Shown here piece by piece: positions 34,197 through 41,607 of a stretch of 41,607 bases of DNA. The stretch comes from Bifidobacterium margollesii (GTDB taxonomy: Bacteria; Actinomycetota; Actinomycetes; Actinomycetales; Bifidobacteriaceae). Within the stretch, counting starts at the first letter, position 1. Every line of letters starts with the position of its first letter. The translations under genes and the position numbers were made by a program. The notes below the pieces were generated by a model. That model was not told where the DNA came from, made no database searches, and saw only the letters and a list, made by a program, of their open reading frames with translations. The stretch spans positions 1-41,607 of the forward strand of contig NZ_NMWU01000050.1 of NCBI RefSeq assembly GCF_002860355.1, given 5' to 3'.

Positions 34197-35321
34197 TCAC
34201 AGACTCTCATACGGGGTGACCGCAACGCCGCAACGCTGGAACTCCTTGACATCCACATAACCGGTGGTCGCCATGGCTCGCCGCAGGGCACCGATGAAGT
34301 TGACCGTACCATCAGGACGATGGCTTGGACCGTACAGGATCTCCTTCATGCTGCCTACGGTCTCCACATGGTACCTGCGACCACGGGGAAGCTCGGCATG
34401 GCAGGCCTCGGCGCCCCAATGCTCGCCGTGGCCCGGAGCCTCGGCTGCGCGGGCCAACGGAGTGCCGAGCATCACCGCATCGGCGCCGAGGGCGAACGCC
34501 TTCACGAAATTACCGGACACGCCGGTGCCGCCGTCCGCGATCACATGCACGTAACGGCCGCCGGACTCATCCATGTAATCGCGCCGGGCGGCGGCCACGT
34601 CGGCGATGGCGGTGGCCATGGGCGCGTGCATGCCGATGGTGGTGCGCATGGTGGAGACGGCGCCGCCGCCGATGCCGACCAGCACGCCGGCCGCACCGGT
34701 GCGCATCAGATGCAATGCGGCGCGATATGTGGCCGCACCTCCCACGATCACAGGAACGTCGAGCTCGTAGATGAACTTCTTGAGATTCAGCGGCTCATGG
34801 GTGCTTGAAACATGTTCGGCGGACACCGCGGTGCCTCGGATCACGAACAGATCGACGCCCGCGTCGATCACCGTGGAGTAGAACTCCTGAGTACGCTGGG
34901 GGGTCAGCGACCCGGCGACGGTGACGCCGGCCTCCCGGATCTCATGAAGCCTTCGGGCGATGAGCTCGGAGCGGATGGGCGCCGCATAGATCTCCTGCAT
35001 GCGAGCCGTGGCCTTCTCCTGAGGCAGCTGCGCGATTTCGGCGAGCAACGGTTCGGGATCCTCGTAACGGGTCCACAGACCCTCCAGATCGAGAACCCCG
35101 AGGCCGCCGAGCCTGCCCAGCTCGATGACGGTCTTCGGACTCATCACCGAATCCATGGGGGCGCCGATCACCGGAACATCGAACTCGTAGGCGTCGACCT
35201 GCCACGAGGTGGACACGTCCTGCGGATCTCGGGTGCGACGGGAGGGAACGATGGCAACATCGTCGAGGGAATAGCTCAGACGGCCGGACTTGCCCAGGCC
35301 GATTTCAGTCTCTTGTGTCAT
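34197..35321 (-). CDS. guaB3: GuaB3-type IMP dehydrogenase-related protein
   Basis: A 374-residue TIM barrel of the IMPDH/GMP reductase superfamily. [18 protein letters not shown] and [14 protein letters not shown] are the usual N-terminus. The CBS pair is missing, and the catalytic loop, normally GSxCTT, reads [13 protein letters not shown]: the active Cys is absent. This is the third actinobacterial GuaB class, whose activity is unsettled and probably not IMP oxidation. The later [20 protein letters not shown] is the phosphate/flap region. Start ATG 35321 lies 7 nt after TAGCCT, with a GAGGG too close to act as a normal ribosome site. It is divergent from icd. Confidence 0.88.
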   Translation of the reverse strand: MTQETEIGLGKSGRLSYSLDDVAIVPSRRTRDPQDVSTSWQVDAYEFDVPVIGAPMDSVMSPKTVIELGRLGGLGVLDLEGLWTRYEDPEPLLAEIAQLPQEKATARMQEIYAAPIRSELIARRLHEIREAGVTVAGSLTPQRTQEFYSTVIDAGVDLFVIRGTAVSAEHVSSTHEPLNLKKFIYELDVPVIVGGAATYRAALHLMRTGAAGVLVGIGGGAVSTMRTTIGMHAPMATAIADVAAARRDYMDESGGRYVHVIADGGTGVSGNFVKAFALGADAVMLGTPLARAAEAPGHGEHWGAEACHAELPRGRRYHVETVGSMKEILYGPSHRPDGTVNFIGALRRAMATTGYVDVKEFQRCGVAVTPYESL

Positions 35322-35328
35322 GCCCTCT

Positions 35329-35334
35329 AGGCTA
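35329..35334 (-). promoter_or_regulatory. Candidate leaderless promoter -10 box for guaB3
   Basis: Minus-strand TAGCCT (TANNNT) is followed by 7 nt and the ATG, the same geometry as at rpe and fadD. Confidence 0.4.
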
Positions 35335-35419
35335 ATGCGCCGCCCAGACTCCACGCCCGTCGCGCGAACCCGTCAGAGCCCGCACGAGCGTCGGTGCGGA
35401 CATTTCATGCGCGATGAAA

Positions 35420-35458
35420 CATACATCGTGTATGAAGAAACATTGGTCAAGGTGACCA
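35420..35458. promoter_or_regulatory. Two adjacent 6-3-6 dyads upstream of icd
   Basis: CATACA-TCG-TGTATG (35420-35434) and TGGTCA-AGG-TGACCA (35444-35458) are both perfect inverted repeats with 3-bp spacers, 9 bp apart, in the divergent guaB3-icd gap. They look like binding sites for two different dimeric regulators. The regulators are unknown. Confidence 0.4.
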
Positions 35459-35490
35459 TCACCCACATGCCCGGAAAAGGAGCGACTCAT

Positions 35491-36711
35491 ATGGCAAAAA
35501 TCAAGGTGGAGGGCAAGGTCGTCGAACTCGACGGCGACGAGATGACCCGCGTCATCTGGAAGGACATCAAGGATCGCCTCATCCTGCCCTACCTCGACAT
35601 CAACCTCGACTACTACGATCTGGGCATCGAGAACCGAGACGCCACCGACGATCAGGTGACGATCGATGCGGCCGAGGCCATCAAACGCGAACACGTCGGC
35701 GTCAAATGCGCCACCATCACCCCGGATGAGGCACGCGTCAAGGAATTCGGTCTGAAGAAGATGTGGAAATCCCCCAACGGCACGATCCGCAATATTCTCG
35801 GTGGCACCATCTTCCGCGAACCGATCGTGATGAGCAACGTGCCGAGGCTGGTGCCCGGCTGGACCAAGCCCATCGTCGTGGCCCGACATGCCTTCGGAGA
35901 CCAGTACAAGGCCACCGATTTCAAGGTTCCGGGAGCCGGCAGGCTCACCGTCACCTTCACCCCCGAAGACGGTTCCGAACCCATCGAGCATGTGGTCTAC
36001 GACTACGGCGCCGACGGCGGCGTGGCTCAGGTGCAGTACAACGTCAACGATTCGATCCGCGGATTCGCACGCGCCTGCTTCAACTACGGGCTCATGCGGC
36101 ACTACCCCGTGTACCTCTCCACCAAGAACACGATTCTCAAGGCGTACGACGGACAGTTCAAGGACATCTTCGCCGAAGTGTTCGACACCGAATACAAGGA
36201 CAGGTTCGAGGCGGAGGGCCTGACCTACGAGCATCGGCTTATCGACGACATGGTCGCCAGCTCCCTCAAGTGGCACGGCGGCTACATCTGGGCCTGCAAG
36301 AACTACGACGGCGACGTACAGTCCGATTCCGTGGCCCAGGGCTTCGGTTCGCTGGGTCTGATGACCTCCGTGCTCATGACCCCGGACGGTCAGACCGTGG
36401 AGGCCGAAGCGGCCCACGGCACCGTGACCCGTCATTACCGCCGTTGGCAGAAGGGCGAGAAGACCTCCACCAATCCCATCGCCTCGATCTTCGCCTGGAC
36501 CGGCGGACTCAAGCATCGCGCCGATCTCGACGGGACTCCGGAAGTGCGCCATTTCGCCGAAACACTGGAAAAGGTCATCGTCAACACCGTCGAAGGCGGA
36601 CAGATGACCAAGGATCTCGCCATGCTGATCGGCCCGGACCAGCCTTGGCTCGACACCGAAGGGTTCATGAACGCCCTCGACGAGAATCTCGCCAAGGCTC
36701 TCGCTCGGTAA
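35491..36711 (+). CDS. icd: NADP-dependent isocitrate dehydrogenase, homodimeric eukaryote-like type
   Basis: A 406-residue enzyme converting isocitrate to 2-oxoglutarate. [58 protein letters not shown] and [20 protein letters not shown] (coenzyme site, AAHGTVTRH with Arg for NADP) mark subfamily II, the type of yeast and mammals and also of bifidobacteria. In a fermenter with a partial TCA route it mainly supplies 2-oxoglutarate for glutamate, the amino donor for his and trp genes. ATG 35491 has AAAAGGA 10 nt upstream. It ends in a long hairpin. Confidence 0.96.
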   Translation: MAKIKVEGKVVELDGDEMTRVIWKDIKDRLILPYLDINLDYYDLGIENRDATDDQVTIDAAEAIKREHVGVKCATITPDEARVKEFGLKKMWKSPNGTIRNILGGTIFREPIVMSNVPRLVPGWTKPIVVARHAFGDQYKATDFKVPGAGRLTVTFTPEDGSEPIEHVVYDYGADGGVAQVQYNVNDSIRGFARACFNYGLMRHYPVYLSTKNTILKAYDGQFKDIFAEVFDTEYKDRFEAEGLTYEHRLIDDMVASSLKWHGGYIWACKNYDGDVQSDSVAQGFGSLGLMTSVLMTPDGQTVEAEAAHGTVTRHYRRWQKGEKTSTNPIASIFAWTGGLKHRADLDGTPEVRHFAETLEKVIVNTVEGGQMTKDLAMLIGPDQPWLDTEGFMNALDENLAKALAR

Positions 36712-36745
36712 TCACAAACAGGGCGAGACGGAAGAACACCATTCC

Positions 36746-36797
36746 ACGGGGAAGGGTCATGGACGGCGGGAATCCACAGTCCATGACCCTTCCCCGT
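36746..36797 (+). terminator. 19-bp perfect hairpin after icd
   Basis: Arms 36746-36764 and 36779-36797 pair over 19 bp around a 14-nt loop. It starts 35 nt after the icd stop. There is no U tract, as with the hairpin at 3213. A smaller dyad CCGGT-TCAT-ACCGG follows at 36849-36862. Confidence 0.75.
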
Positions 36798-36959
36798 ATC
36801 CGAAGGTTTCCGATCATCCGATCCCACGCCGTCATGCTCCGTCCGTACCCGGTTCATACCGGAGGATGAGCCACGCGTCAGAGAAATGACCTACAATCCC
36901 CATAGTCGATATTTGCAGGTCGACCGGCCTGAAATGCGTGAACCGAAGGATGTGATGTT

Positions 36960-38519
36960 GTGCTCAACTGGCGAGAACGTGGCAGAATGATCTTCTCTGC
37001 AGCCACTTGCGTGGCCATGTTGCTCTCGCTGTCGGCCTGCGGTCAGGACGGCGACTCCCCTACCCCGAAACCCACCGGAACCAGCTCGTCGACGCCCCTA
37101 TCGGAGCCCGGCACCGCATCGGTGTTCCTTCCTTCCGACGGCATTACGCTTTCCCAGAACACGCCATTGAATAAGTGGACGAAACTCGAAAAAGCCATCG
37201 TGGATGCACTCGTCGATCAGGGACTCGATAACAACGACGTCAGCACCGTAAGCTCGAAGAGCCTTGACGATCAGGCCGATGCAATCACCAAGCACCTTGA
37301 AGAGCGAACCGAACGAAACGCTCGCCGCCAGAGCGACAACGGAAAAGGCAGTACCGGCAACACCCCCCATGAAACCATGATCATAGCCCCCGTATCTTCT
37401 CCGGATGACGTGACTCGGCAGTACGGCGATTATGTATCACAAACGCTGAGCCGCGAAACAACCGGCAACGAATCCCCCTCCACATCCCCCGCATCACCCT
37501 CCGCCAACGCCGCAAACGACGATGCATCACAGAACAACGGTGTGACCCGACTTGTTTCCGCACTGGAACAGGCGAGAAAGGACGGGGTGTCGGTAATCCT
37601 CGTCGCCAACGGCATTGAGGGCTACAAGCCCGATGCCTTCGTCAGACTCTCCACGCTGAGCAGCATCGCCCGCACCCAGGCCACGCTGCTGGCCAGCAAA
37701 CTCGACCTGTCGCAAACCACCAGCGAGAATCCCAAGCATGTGGAGATCATGCTGCCCGCCAATGACGACGACGCCATGACCAAGGAGGTGTTCGCCAGTA
37801 TTTGGGAGGTGCTCGGTCCCTATTACCGTTCCGGGGTCGTGGTGAGCCCCTCGGGTCTGCTTGACTCGCACAGCGACGCGAACAGCTGGAACAGGGTGAC
37901 GTTCAAGGCGACCGACGCACATGCCGTCGGCACGGAACTCTCGAACCGGCTCGGACTTGACGGGAAGGACGGTCTGCCAGCCATCGACGGAGTGCTCGCC
38001 ATGAACGATTTCGTCGCATCCGGCGTGGTGTCCACACTGTCGTCGGCCGGATACCAAGGTTCCGCCGCCGACATCAATCCCCAGATCACCATCGGCGGAA
38101 TAATGGACAACATCGTCGGCAACAAGGACCTCAAAAAGCATCAGGTACCTGACCCCCGGAAGTCATCCGCTTCCGTCTCCGGCGAGGCCACCGATGCGGA
38201 CGGCGACTCGGCGACCGATGCCTGGCCCATCATCACCGGCTACGGCGCATACCTTTCGAACATCACCGACGTGGTCGACGGCGCCCAATGGAGCACGGGT
38301 CTGGAGGACAGAAACGGATACGCCAAGTCGATCGCCGAAACGGCCGTACTCCTCAATGCCGGTAAAACCCTGACCGCCAAGGACGTGGACGGCACCGCAA
38401 CGATCAACGGGGATACTGTGCCGCTGATCGAAAAGACTCCGATCAGCGTCTCCGCCAACAACCTGAAGAAGGCACTGATCGATCCCGGATACATCAAGCC
38501 GGCCGATGCCGGATTGTGA
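36960..38519 (+). CDS. Lipoprotein with periplasmic-binding-protein-like domain
   Basis: A 519-residue exported lipoprotein. A basic N-terminus (RERGRM), a hydrophobic stretch and the lipobox LSAC place the lipid on Cys27; Lgt (17517) would modify it. A Ser/Thr/Pro linker (about 30-52) leads to a body resembling sugar-binding proteins of the Peripla_BP_4 kind: VSVILVANGIEGY, VEIMLPANDDDA, GVLAMNDFVASGVVSTLSSAGY and IITGYGAYLSNI. Two low-complexity Ser/Asn/Pro inserts (about 105-125, 160-190) enlarge it beyond the usual 330-360 residues. No ABC permease or ATPase is nearby. The start is GTG 36960, with AAGGA about 10 nt upstream. The ligand is unknown. Confidence 0.8.
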   Translation: MLNWRERGRMIFSAATCVAMLLSLSACGQDGDSPTPKPTGTSSSTPLSEPGTASVFLPSDGITLSQNTPLNKWTKLEKAIVDALVDQGLDNNDVSTVSSKSLDDQADAITKHLEERTERNARRQSDNGKGSTGNTPHETMIIAPVSSPDDVTRQYGDYVSQTLSRETTGNESPSTSPASPSANAANDDASQNNGVTRLVSALEQARKDGVSVILVANGIEGYKPDAFVRLSTLSSIARTQATLLASKLDLSQTTSENPKHVEIMLPANDDDAMTKEVFASIWEVLGPYYRSGVVVSPSGLLDSHSDANSWNRVTFKATDAHAVGTELSNRLGLDGKDGLPAIDGVLAMNDFVASGVVSTLSSAGYQGSAADINPQITIGGIMDNIVGNKDLKKHQVPDPRKSSASVSGEATDADGDSATDAWPIITGYGAYLSNITDVVDGAQWSTGLEDRNGYAKSIAETAVLLNAGKTLTAKDVDGTATINGDTVPLIEKTPISVSANNLKKALIDPGYIKPADAGL

Positions 38520-38548
38520 CGGGGTGCCGAAGCATCGGCCGAAGGAAC

Positions 38549-40363
38549 TCAGCGGTGTTTCGGCACATAGATCACATTGTCGATGAGATCCGCGTAACGT
38601 TCCTCGATCACCGATCGCTTCGTCTTCATGCTCGGTGTAAGCATGCCGTTCTCCTCGGTGAAATCGTCGGAGAGTATCTCGAATTTCCGAATCGATTCGG
38701 CACGCGAGACCAGCGCGTTGGCCGCGTCCACGGCACGCTCCACTTCGGTGACGATAATCGGGTTGCGGCTTGCCTCCTCCAACGAGGCCACTTCCTGCCC
38801 TCCCTGGGAACGCAGCCAAGCATTCGCATCATCGAGGTCTATGGTGATCAACGCGGAGATGAACGGCCTGCGATCACCGATCACCAGGCACTGATCCACC
38901 ACGGGTGAGGTCATCACCGACGCCTCCAGAACGCCGGGCGAAACGTTCTTACCACCAGCCGTGATGATGAGATCCTTCTTGCGTCCCGTGATGGAGACGA
39001 AACCGTCCGCGTCGATGTCACCCAGATCTCCGGTATGCAGCCACCCATTGACGATCTGCTGGGTGGTGATCTCCGGATGATTGTGATATCCGCGGCAAAC
39101 CGCACGGCTGCGAATGCACAGTTCACCGTCATCGGCAACGCCGAAGCTCACCCCCTGCATCGGCAGACCAACAGTACCGATCCTGTATCCGGTGGTCGGA
39201 TTCACACATGCCGGCGCACAGGTTTCCGTCATGCCATAGCCTTCCAGCAACGGAAGTCCCACGCCGTTGAAGAAATGGGCGATCCGCCCGTCCAGCGGGG
39301 CACCTCCGGATACGGCGTATTCCACATGCCCGCCGAACACTTCCATAATCGAGCTGTATATCAGCTTGTCGTAGAACAGGTGCTTCAGCCTCACCGACAC
39401 CGGCATGCGATCATCCGACTGCTGGTATCGGGACCACAGCCGTGCGGTGGTGGCCGCATCGAAGAACAGACGCCCTTTGAATCCCGAACCCGCCTTCTGC
39501 GAGGCGGCGTTGTAGATCTTTTCGAAGATGCGGGGCACGGCCAGCACGAACGTGGGCTTGAACACCTGGAAATCCTGAATGATGGTCTTCAGGTCGCTCG
39601 ACAGGCCAAGCGTCACATTGCTGGCAAAACAGAAGAACTGCATGTATCTCGCGAAGACGTGGGCCAGCGGCAGAAACAGCAGAAGACGACGATCCGGCTT
39701 CATGCAGATATCCGGCATGGAATGACACCCCGAATAGGTGATGAACACGAAATTGCCATGGGTGAGCTCAATGCCCTTCGGAGTGCCCGTGGACCCCGAC
39801 GTGTATACGATGGTGGCGATGTCGTCGCCCTGCACGGCGTTCTCCCGATTCCAGAATTCGTCTTCGGCGATGGTACGCCCGAACTCGGCCAGCGTATCAA
39901 GGGCATCAAGCTCAATCACATACACATCAGCAAGGTAGGCGGCCTGATCGCGAATCGACTCCACCTTGTCACGCTGGTCGTCGTTCTCCACGAACGCCAT
40001 GCGTACCTGCGCGTCGTTGAAAATGGCCTTGACCTGAGCTGCCGAATTCGTTTCGTACACGGGCACGGTCACCGCTCCGATGGACATGATGGCCATGTCC
40101 AGAGCCGTCCATTCCCATCGCGTATGCGACATGATCGCAATGGACTCGCCTTTGCGCACCCCCTTGGCGATCAGCCCCTTGGCAAGGGAGATGACCAGTT
40201 GTTCGAACTCCTCGGCACTGAACGACTGCCAAGCCCCCTCGCTGTTCTTGAACTCCACCAGAGAGTCGTCGGGAGTGCGGCCTGCACGCTCCTCAAGAAT
40301 CGAAAAGATGTTCTTGTTGTCATCGATGCGCGTCGTCTCCGGTCGAGTGTATTCCTTCAGCAT
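38549..40363 (-). CDS. fadD: Long-chain fatty acid-CoA ligase (AMP-binding), second copy
   Basis: A 604-residue enzyme, paralogous to the one at 31081 and similar along its length (MLKEYTRP against MLREYSSP at the start). Motifs: YTSGSTGTPKG (187-197), LLEGYGMTETCAP, WLHTGDLGDIDADGF and [17 protein letters not shown]. It ends at the normal family end and lacks the 110-residue tail of the other copy. ATG 40363 has GGGAG at 5 nt; an ATG at 40378 lies ahead of that site. A -10-like TAGAAT (40399-40394) is about 30 nt upstream. It is convergent with the lipoprotein gene, 29 bp away. Confidence 0.92.
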   Translation of the reverse strand: MLKEYTRPETTRIDDNKNIFSILEERAGRTPDDSLVEFKNSEGAWQSFSAEEFEQLVISLAKGLIAKGVRKGESIAIMSHTRWEWTALDMAIMSIGAVTVPVYETNSAAQVKAIFNDAQVRMAFVENDDQRDKVESIRDQAAYLADVYVIELDALDTLAEFGRTIAEDEFWNRENAVQGDDIATIVYTSGSTGTPKGIELTHGNFVFITYSGCHSMPDICMKPDRRLLLFLPLAHVFARYMQFFCFASNVTLGLSSDLKTIIQDFQVFKPTFVLAVPRIFEKIYNAASQKAGSGFKGRLFFDAATTARLWSRYQQSDDRMPVSVRLKHLFYDKLIYSSIMEVFGGHVEYAVSGGAPLDGRIAHFFNGVGLPLLEGYGMTETCAPACVNPTTGYRIGTVGLPMQGVSFGVADDGELCIRSRAVCRGYHNHPEITTQQIVNGWLHTGDLGDIDADGFVSITGRKKDLIITAGGKNVSPGVLEASVMTSPVVDQCLVIGDRRPFISALITIDLDDANAWLRSQGGQEVASLEEASRNPIIVTEVERAVDAANALVSRAESIRKFEILSDDFTEENGMLTPSMKTKRSVIEERYADLIDNVIYVPKHR

Positions 40364-40519
40364 ATAGGCTCCCGTCATTGGTCATCTACAAGGATTCTAC
40401 ACACGGGACTGGGCTATTCACGGTTTTGCCGTAGCGACGGAATGATTCCAAGCGGAGAATATTTGAGGGGCATGACGAACGAGCTGACCGACAGGCTGCT
40501 TTCGAACCAGAAAACGAAA

Positions 40520-40549
40520 AACCGCGGCGGGCGACTCCCGACCACGGTT
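40520..40549 (-). terminator. Rho-independent terminator of the tRNA locus
   Basis: On the minus strand AACCGTGG pairs with CCGCGGTT (one wobble) and, past a bulged T, CGGG pairs with CCCG around loop AGTCG. TTTTTCGTTTTC follows. It begins 2-5 nt after the tRNA CCA end, as expected for the native tRNA terminator that stayed on the chromosome side. Confidence 0.85.
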
Positions 40550-40551
40550 CC

Positions 40552-40590
40552 TGGTGGCTCCTGCGGCTGGGCTTGAACCAGCGACCGTCC
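40552..40590 (-). tRNA. tRNA 3'-end fragment, probable attachment site of an integrated element
   Basis: On the minus strand GCTGG-TTCAAGC-CCAGC is a perfect T arm (40582-40566), then CGCAGGA as acceptor strand, discriminator G and CCA. The missing 5' partner would be TCCTGCG; the 5' half (D arm, anticodon stem) is not found to the right, where the sequence becomes unrelated. The overall pattern is closest to tRNA-Asn, but without the anticodon the identity is a guess. The integrase gene begins 200 bp to the right. Apart from the terminator, this site and the leader dyads, I see no gene in 40379-40790. Confidence 0.75.
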
Positions 40591-40746
40591 GGTACACGCG
40601 ATTCGTCAGTCAGTCGGGATGTCCGGATTTCACGGTCTGGCTGCTGCTGTGGTCGATGGCCGTGACACGGTTCATTCGCCGGACGAACGATCATTCTACG
40701 TTGTACAAGGGCTGAGTCAATGATGGACGCCCAGCCCCTGAAGTAC

Positions 40747-40784
40747 GGAGGACGCGCTCCTCCACCCCTATTTCCAAAGGAGGA
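40747..40784 (+). promoter_or_regulatory. Possible ribosome-site switch in the integrase leader
   Basis: GGAGGA (40747-40752), TCCTCC (40758-40763) and GGAGGA (40779-40784). The middle element can pair with the first copy (5-nt loop) or with the third, which is the integrase ribosome site. The two folds exclude each other. Another dyad, GGGCTG...CAGCCC, lies just upstream (about 40709-40737). Confidence 0.4.
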
Positions 40785-40790
40785 AACGGG

Positions 40791-41607
40791 ATGCAGGTAT
40801 GGAACACCAGATACGACATCGACCATGTGGGCCCCAGGGACGACTGGTCCGAGCCGGTCGAGCAGTGGATGCGGTTCCTTCGCACGGCTCATCGGTCGCC
40901 GGAGACGATCCGGACGCGCTGGTATCAGATCACCCGGTTCAGTCGTCTGGTCGGCCGTCCGATCGAACTGGTGAGGCCGGTGAACGTGGTCGCGGTGCTC
41001 GCCCAGATCGACGGGCTTTCCGCGAAGAAGGGCATGAGGGCCGCGGTCAAGGGGTTCTACGAGTGGGCTCGGGACATCTCCGGTCTGGTGGACGTGGTGC
41101 CGCTGTCGGGCGTGCCGTCCTACCGGGAGGGGCAGCCGGTCAAGCCGGTGTGCCCCGAACTGAACGTGAATCTCGGCATCACGGCCGAGGATCGGGACGT
41201 GCGCATCTGCTGCATGCTGGCGGCGTGGATGGGTCTGCGCCGCGCGGAGATCAGCTGGTCTCATGCCGGCCAGTTGGAGGACACGGACGATGGCATGGTC
41301 ATGCATGTGTGGGGCAAGGGCGCCAAGCCCAGGGATCTGCCGGTGCCGGACGGGCTGGCGGTGCTGCTGCGCGAGCGGCAACCCGCGGCCAGGTCGGATT
41401 GGCTGTTCCCGTCCGACAGGGTGCGTGGCGAGCATCGGGGCGTGGATTGGGTCGGCAACCGCATCAAGCTTGGTACGGGCGGCTGGCCCGCGCATTCGCT
41501 GCGTCGCCGGTTCGCGACGGTCGTCTATTACCGCAACGGGTGCGACATCTTGGCGGTGTCCCGGCTTCTGGGGCATGCGGACGTGCGGACCACGATGCGC
41601 TACATCG
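40791..41607 (+). CDS. Tyrosine recombinase (integrase), cut by the window end
   Basis: 272 residues are visible, with no stop before base 41607. Residues about 20-95 form a SAM-like core-binding domain (EQWMRFLRTAHRSPETIRTR). The catalytic domain has all six active residues: Arg150 (AAWMGLRRAEI), Lys176 (WGKGAK), His235 and Arg238 (HSLRRRF), His262 (LLGHADV) and the nucleophile Tyr271 (TTMRYI). So the protein is complete up to its last few residues. ATG 40791 has AAAGGAGG 7 nt upstream. Its closeness to the tRNA fragment marks it as the integrase of a prophage or integrative element extending to the right. Confidence 0.93.
   Translation, partial: MQVWNTRYDIDHVGPRDDWSEPVEQWMRFLRTAHRSPETIRTRWYQITRFSRLVGRPIELVRPVNVVAVLAQIDGLSAKKGMRAAVKGFYEWARDISGLVDVVPLSGVPSYREGQPVKPVCPELNVNLGITAEDRDVRICCMLAAWMGLRRAEISWSHAGQLEDTDDGMVMHVWGKGAKPRDLPVPDGLAVLLRERQPAARSDWLFPSDRVRGEHRGVDWVGNRIKLGTGGWPAHSLRRRFATVVYYRNGCDILAVSRLLGHADVRTTMRYI

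Noticed and set aside
40472-40576. 34-codon plus-strand ORF with GAGGGG upstream
   Set aside because: It runs across the tRNA terminator and the tRNA fragment, which explain the sequence better.
40552-40630. Complete tRNA gene on the minus strand
   Set aside because: The T arm and acceptor 3' strand are perfect, but no TCCTGCG 5' strand, D arm or anticodon stem can be formed from the sequence to the right. Only the 3' part is present.
1-41607. CRISPR arrays, restriction or other defence systems
   Set aside because: No regularly spaced repeats, Cas, nuclease, methylase or toxin-antitoxin pair was seen. The only mobile functions are the IS30 part and the integrase at the edges.

Overview
The window looks like a chromosomal segment of a high-GC Gram-positive anaerobe, most likely a Bifidobacterium. 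Three things point there: a fused TrpC-TrpB protein inside a mixed his/trp/lgt/rpe operon; a pyr operon that carries both the regulatory chain PyrI and the NAD-linked PyrK/PyrD pair; and the actinobacterial cluster pgsA - DUF881 - small basic protein - DUF881. Several start codons sit exactly 7 nt after a TANNNT box, as in leaderless actinobacterial transcripts. The genus is an inference from gene content, not from a database match.

Layout. 1-310: 5' part of an IS30-family transposase and its outer end. 335-3210: plus-strand genes for a small membrane protein, a LysR regulator, a UDG-superfamily DNA glycosylase and a GntR/FadR-type regulator with a strong palindromic operator. 3272-9763 (minus): complete pyrimidine operon pyrB-pyrI-pyrC-pyrF-pyrK-pyrD-pyrE, encoding five of the six UMP pathway steps (all but carbamoyl phosphate synthetase). 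10000-12606 (plus): a CPA1-type cation/proton antiporter and a hypothetical protein. 12641-24533 (minus): hisF-hisI-trpE-trpCB-trpA-lgt-rpe-hisE-hisG followed by pgsA-DUF881-sbp-DUF881. 24681-30300 (minus): rlmN, cdsA, then the translation/cell-growth block rpsB-tsf-pyrH-frr, broken by hairpins and a terminator. 30530-35321 (minus): def, a long-chain acyl-CoA synthetase, an Rv3235-like protein, an intergenic region with two perfect DnaA boxes, and a GuaB3-type protein. 35491-40363: icd and an orphan lipoprotein (plus), then a second acyl-CoA synthetase (minus). 40520-41607: a tRNA terminator, a tRNA 3'-end fragment and a tyrosine recombinase cut by the window end. This is the left boundary of an integrated element.

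Most of the window is core metabolism in conserved actinobacterial order. The accessory parts are the two ends: an IS30 copy on the left and a tRNA-integrated element on the right. The least explained items are the orphan sugar-binding-like lipoprotein, the hypothetical protein at 12076-12606, the DnaA-box intergenic region with a possible 26-residue ORF, a small in-frame ORF between trpE and trpCB, and a possible ribosome-site switch in the integrase leader.
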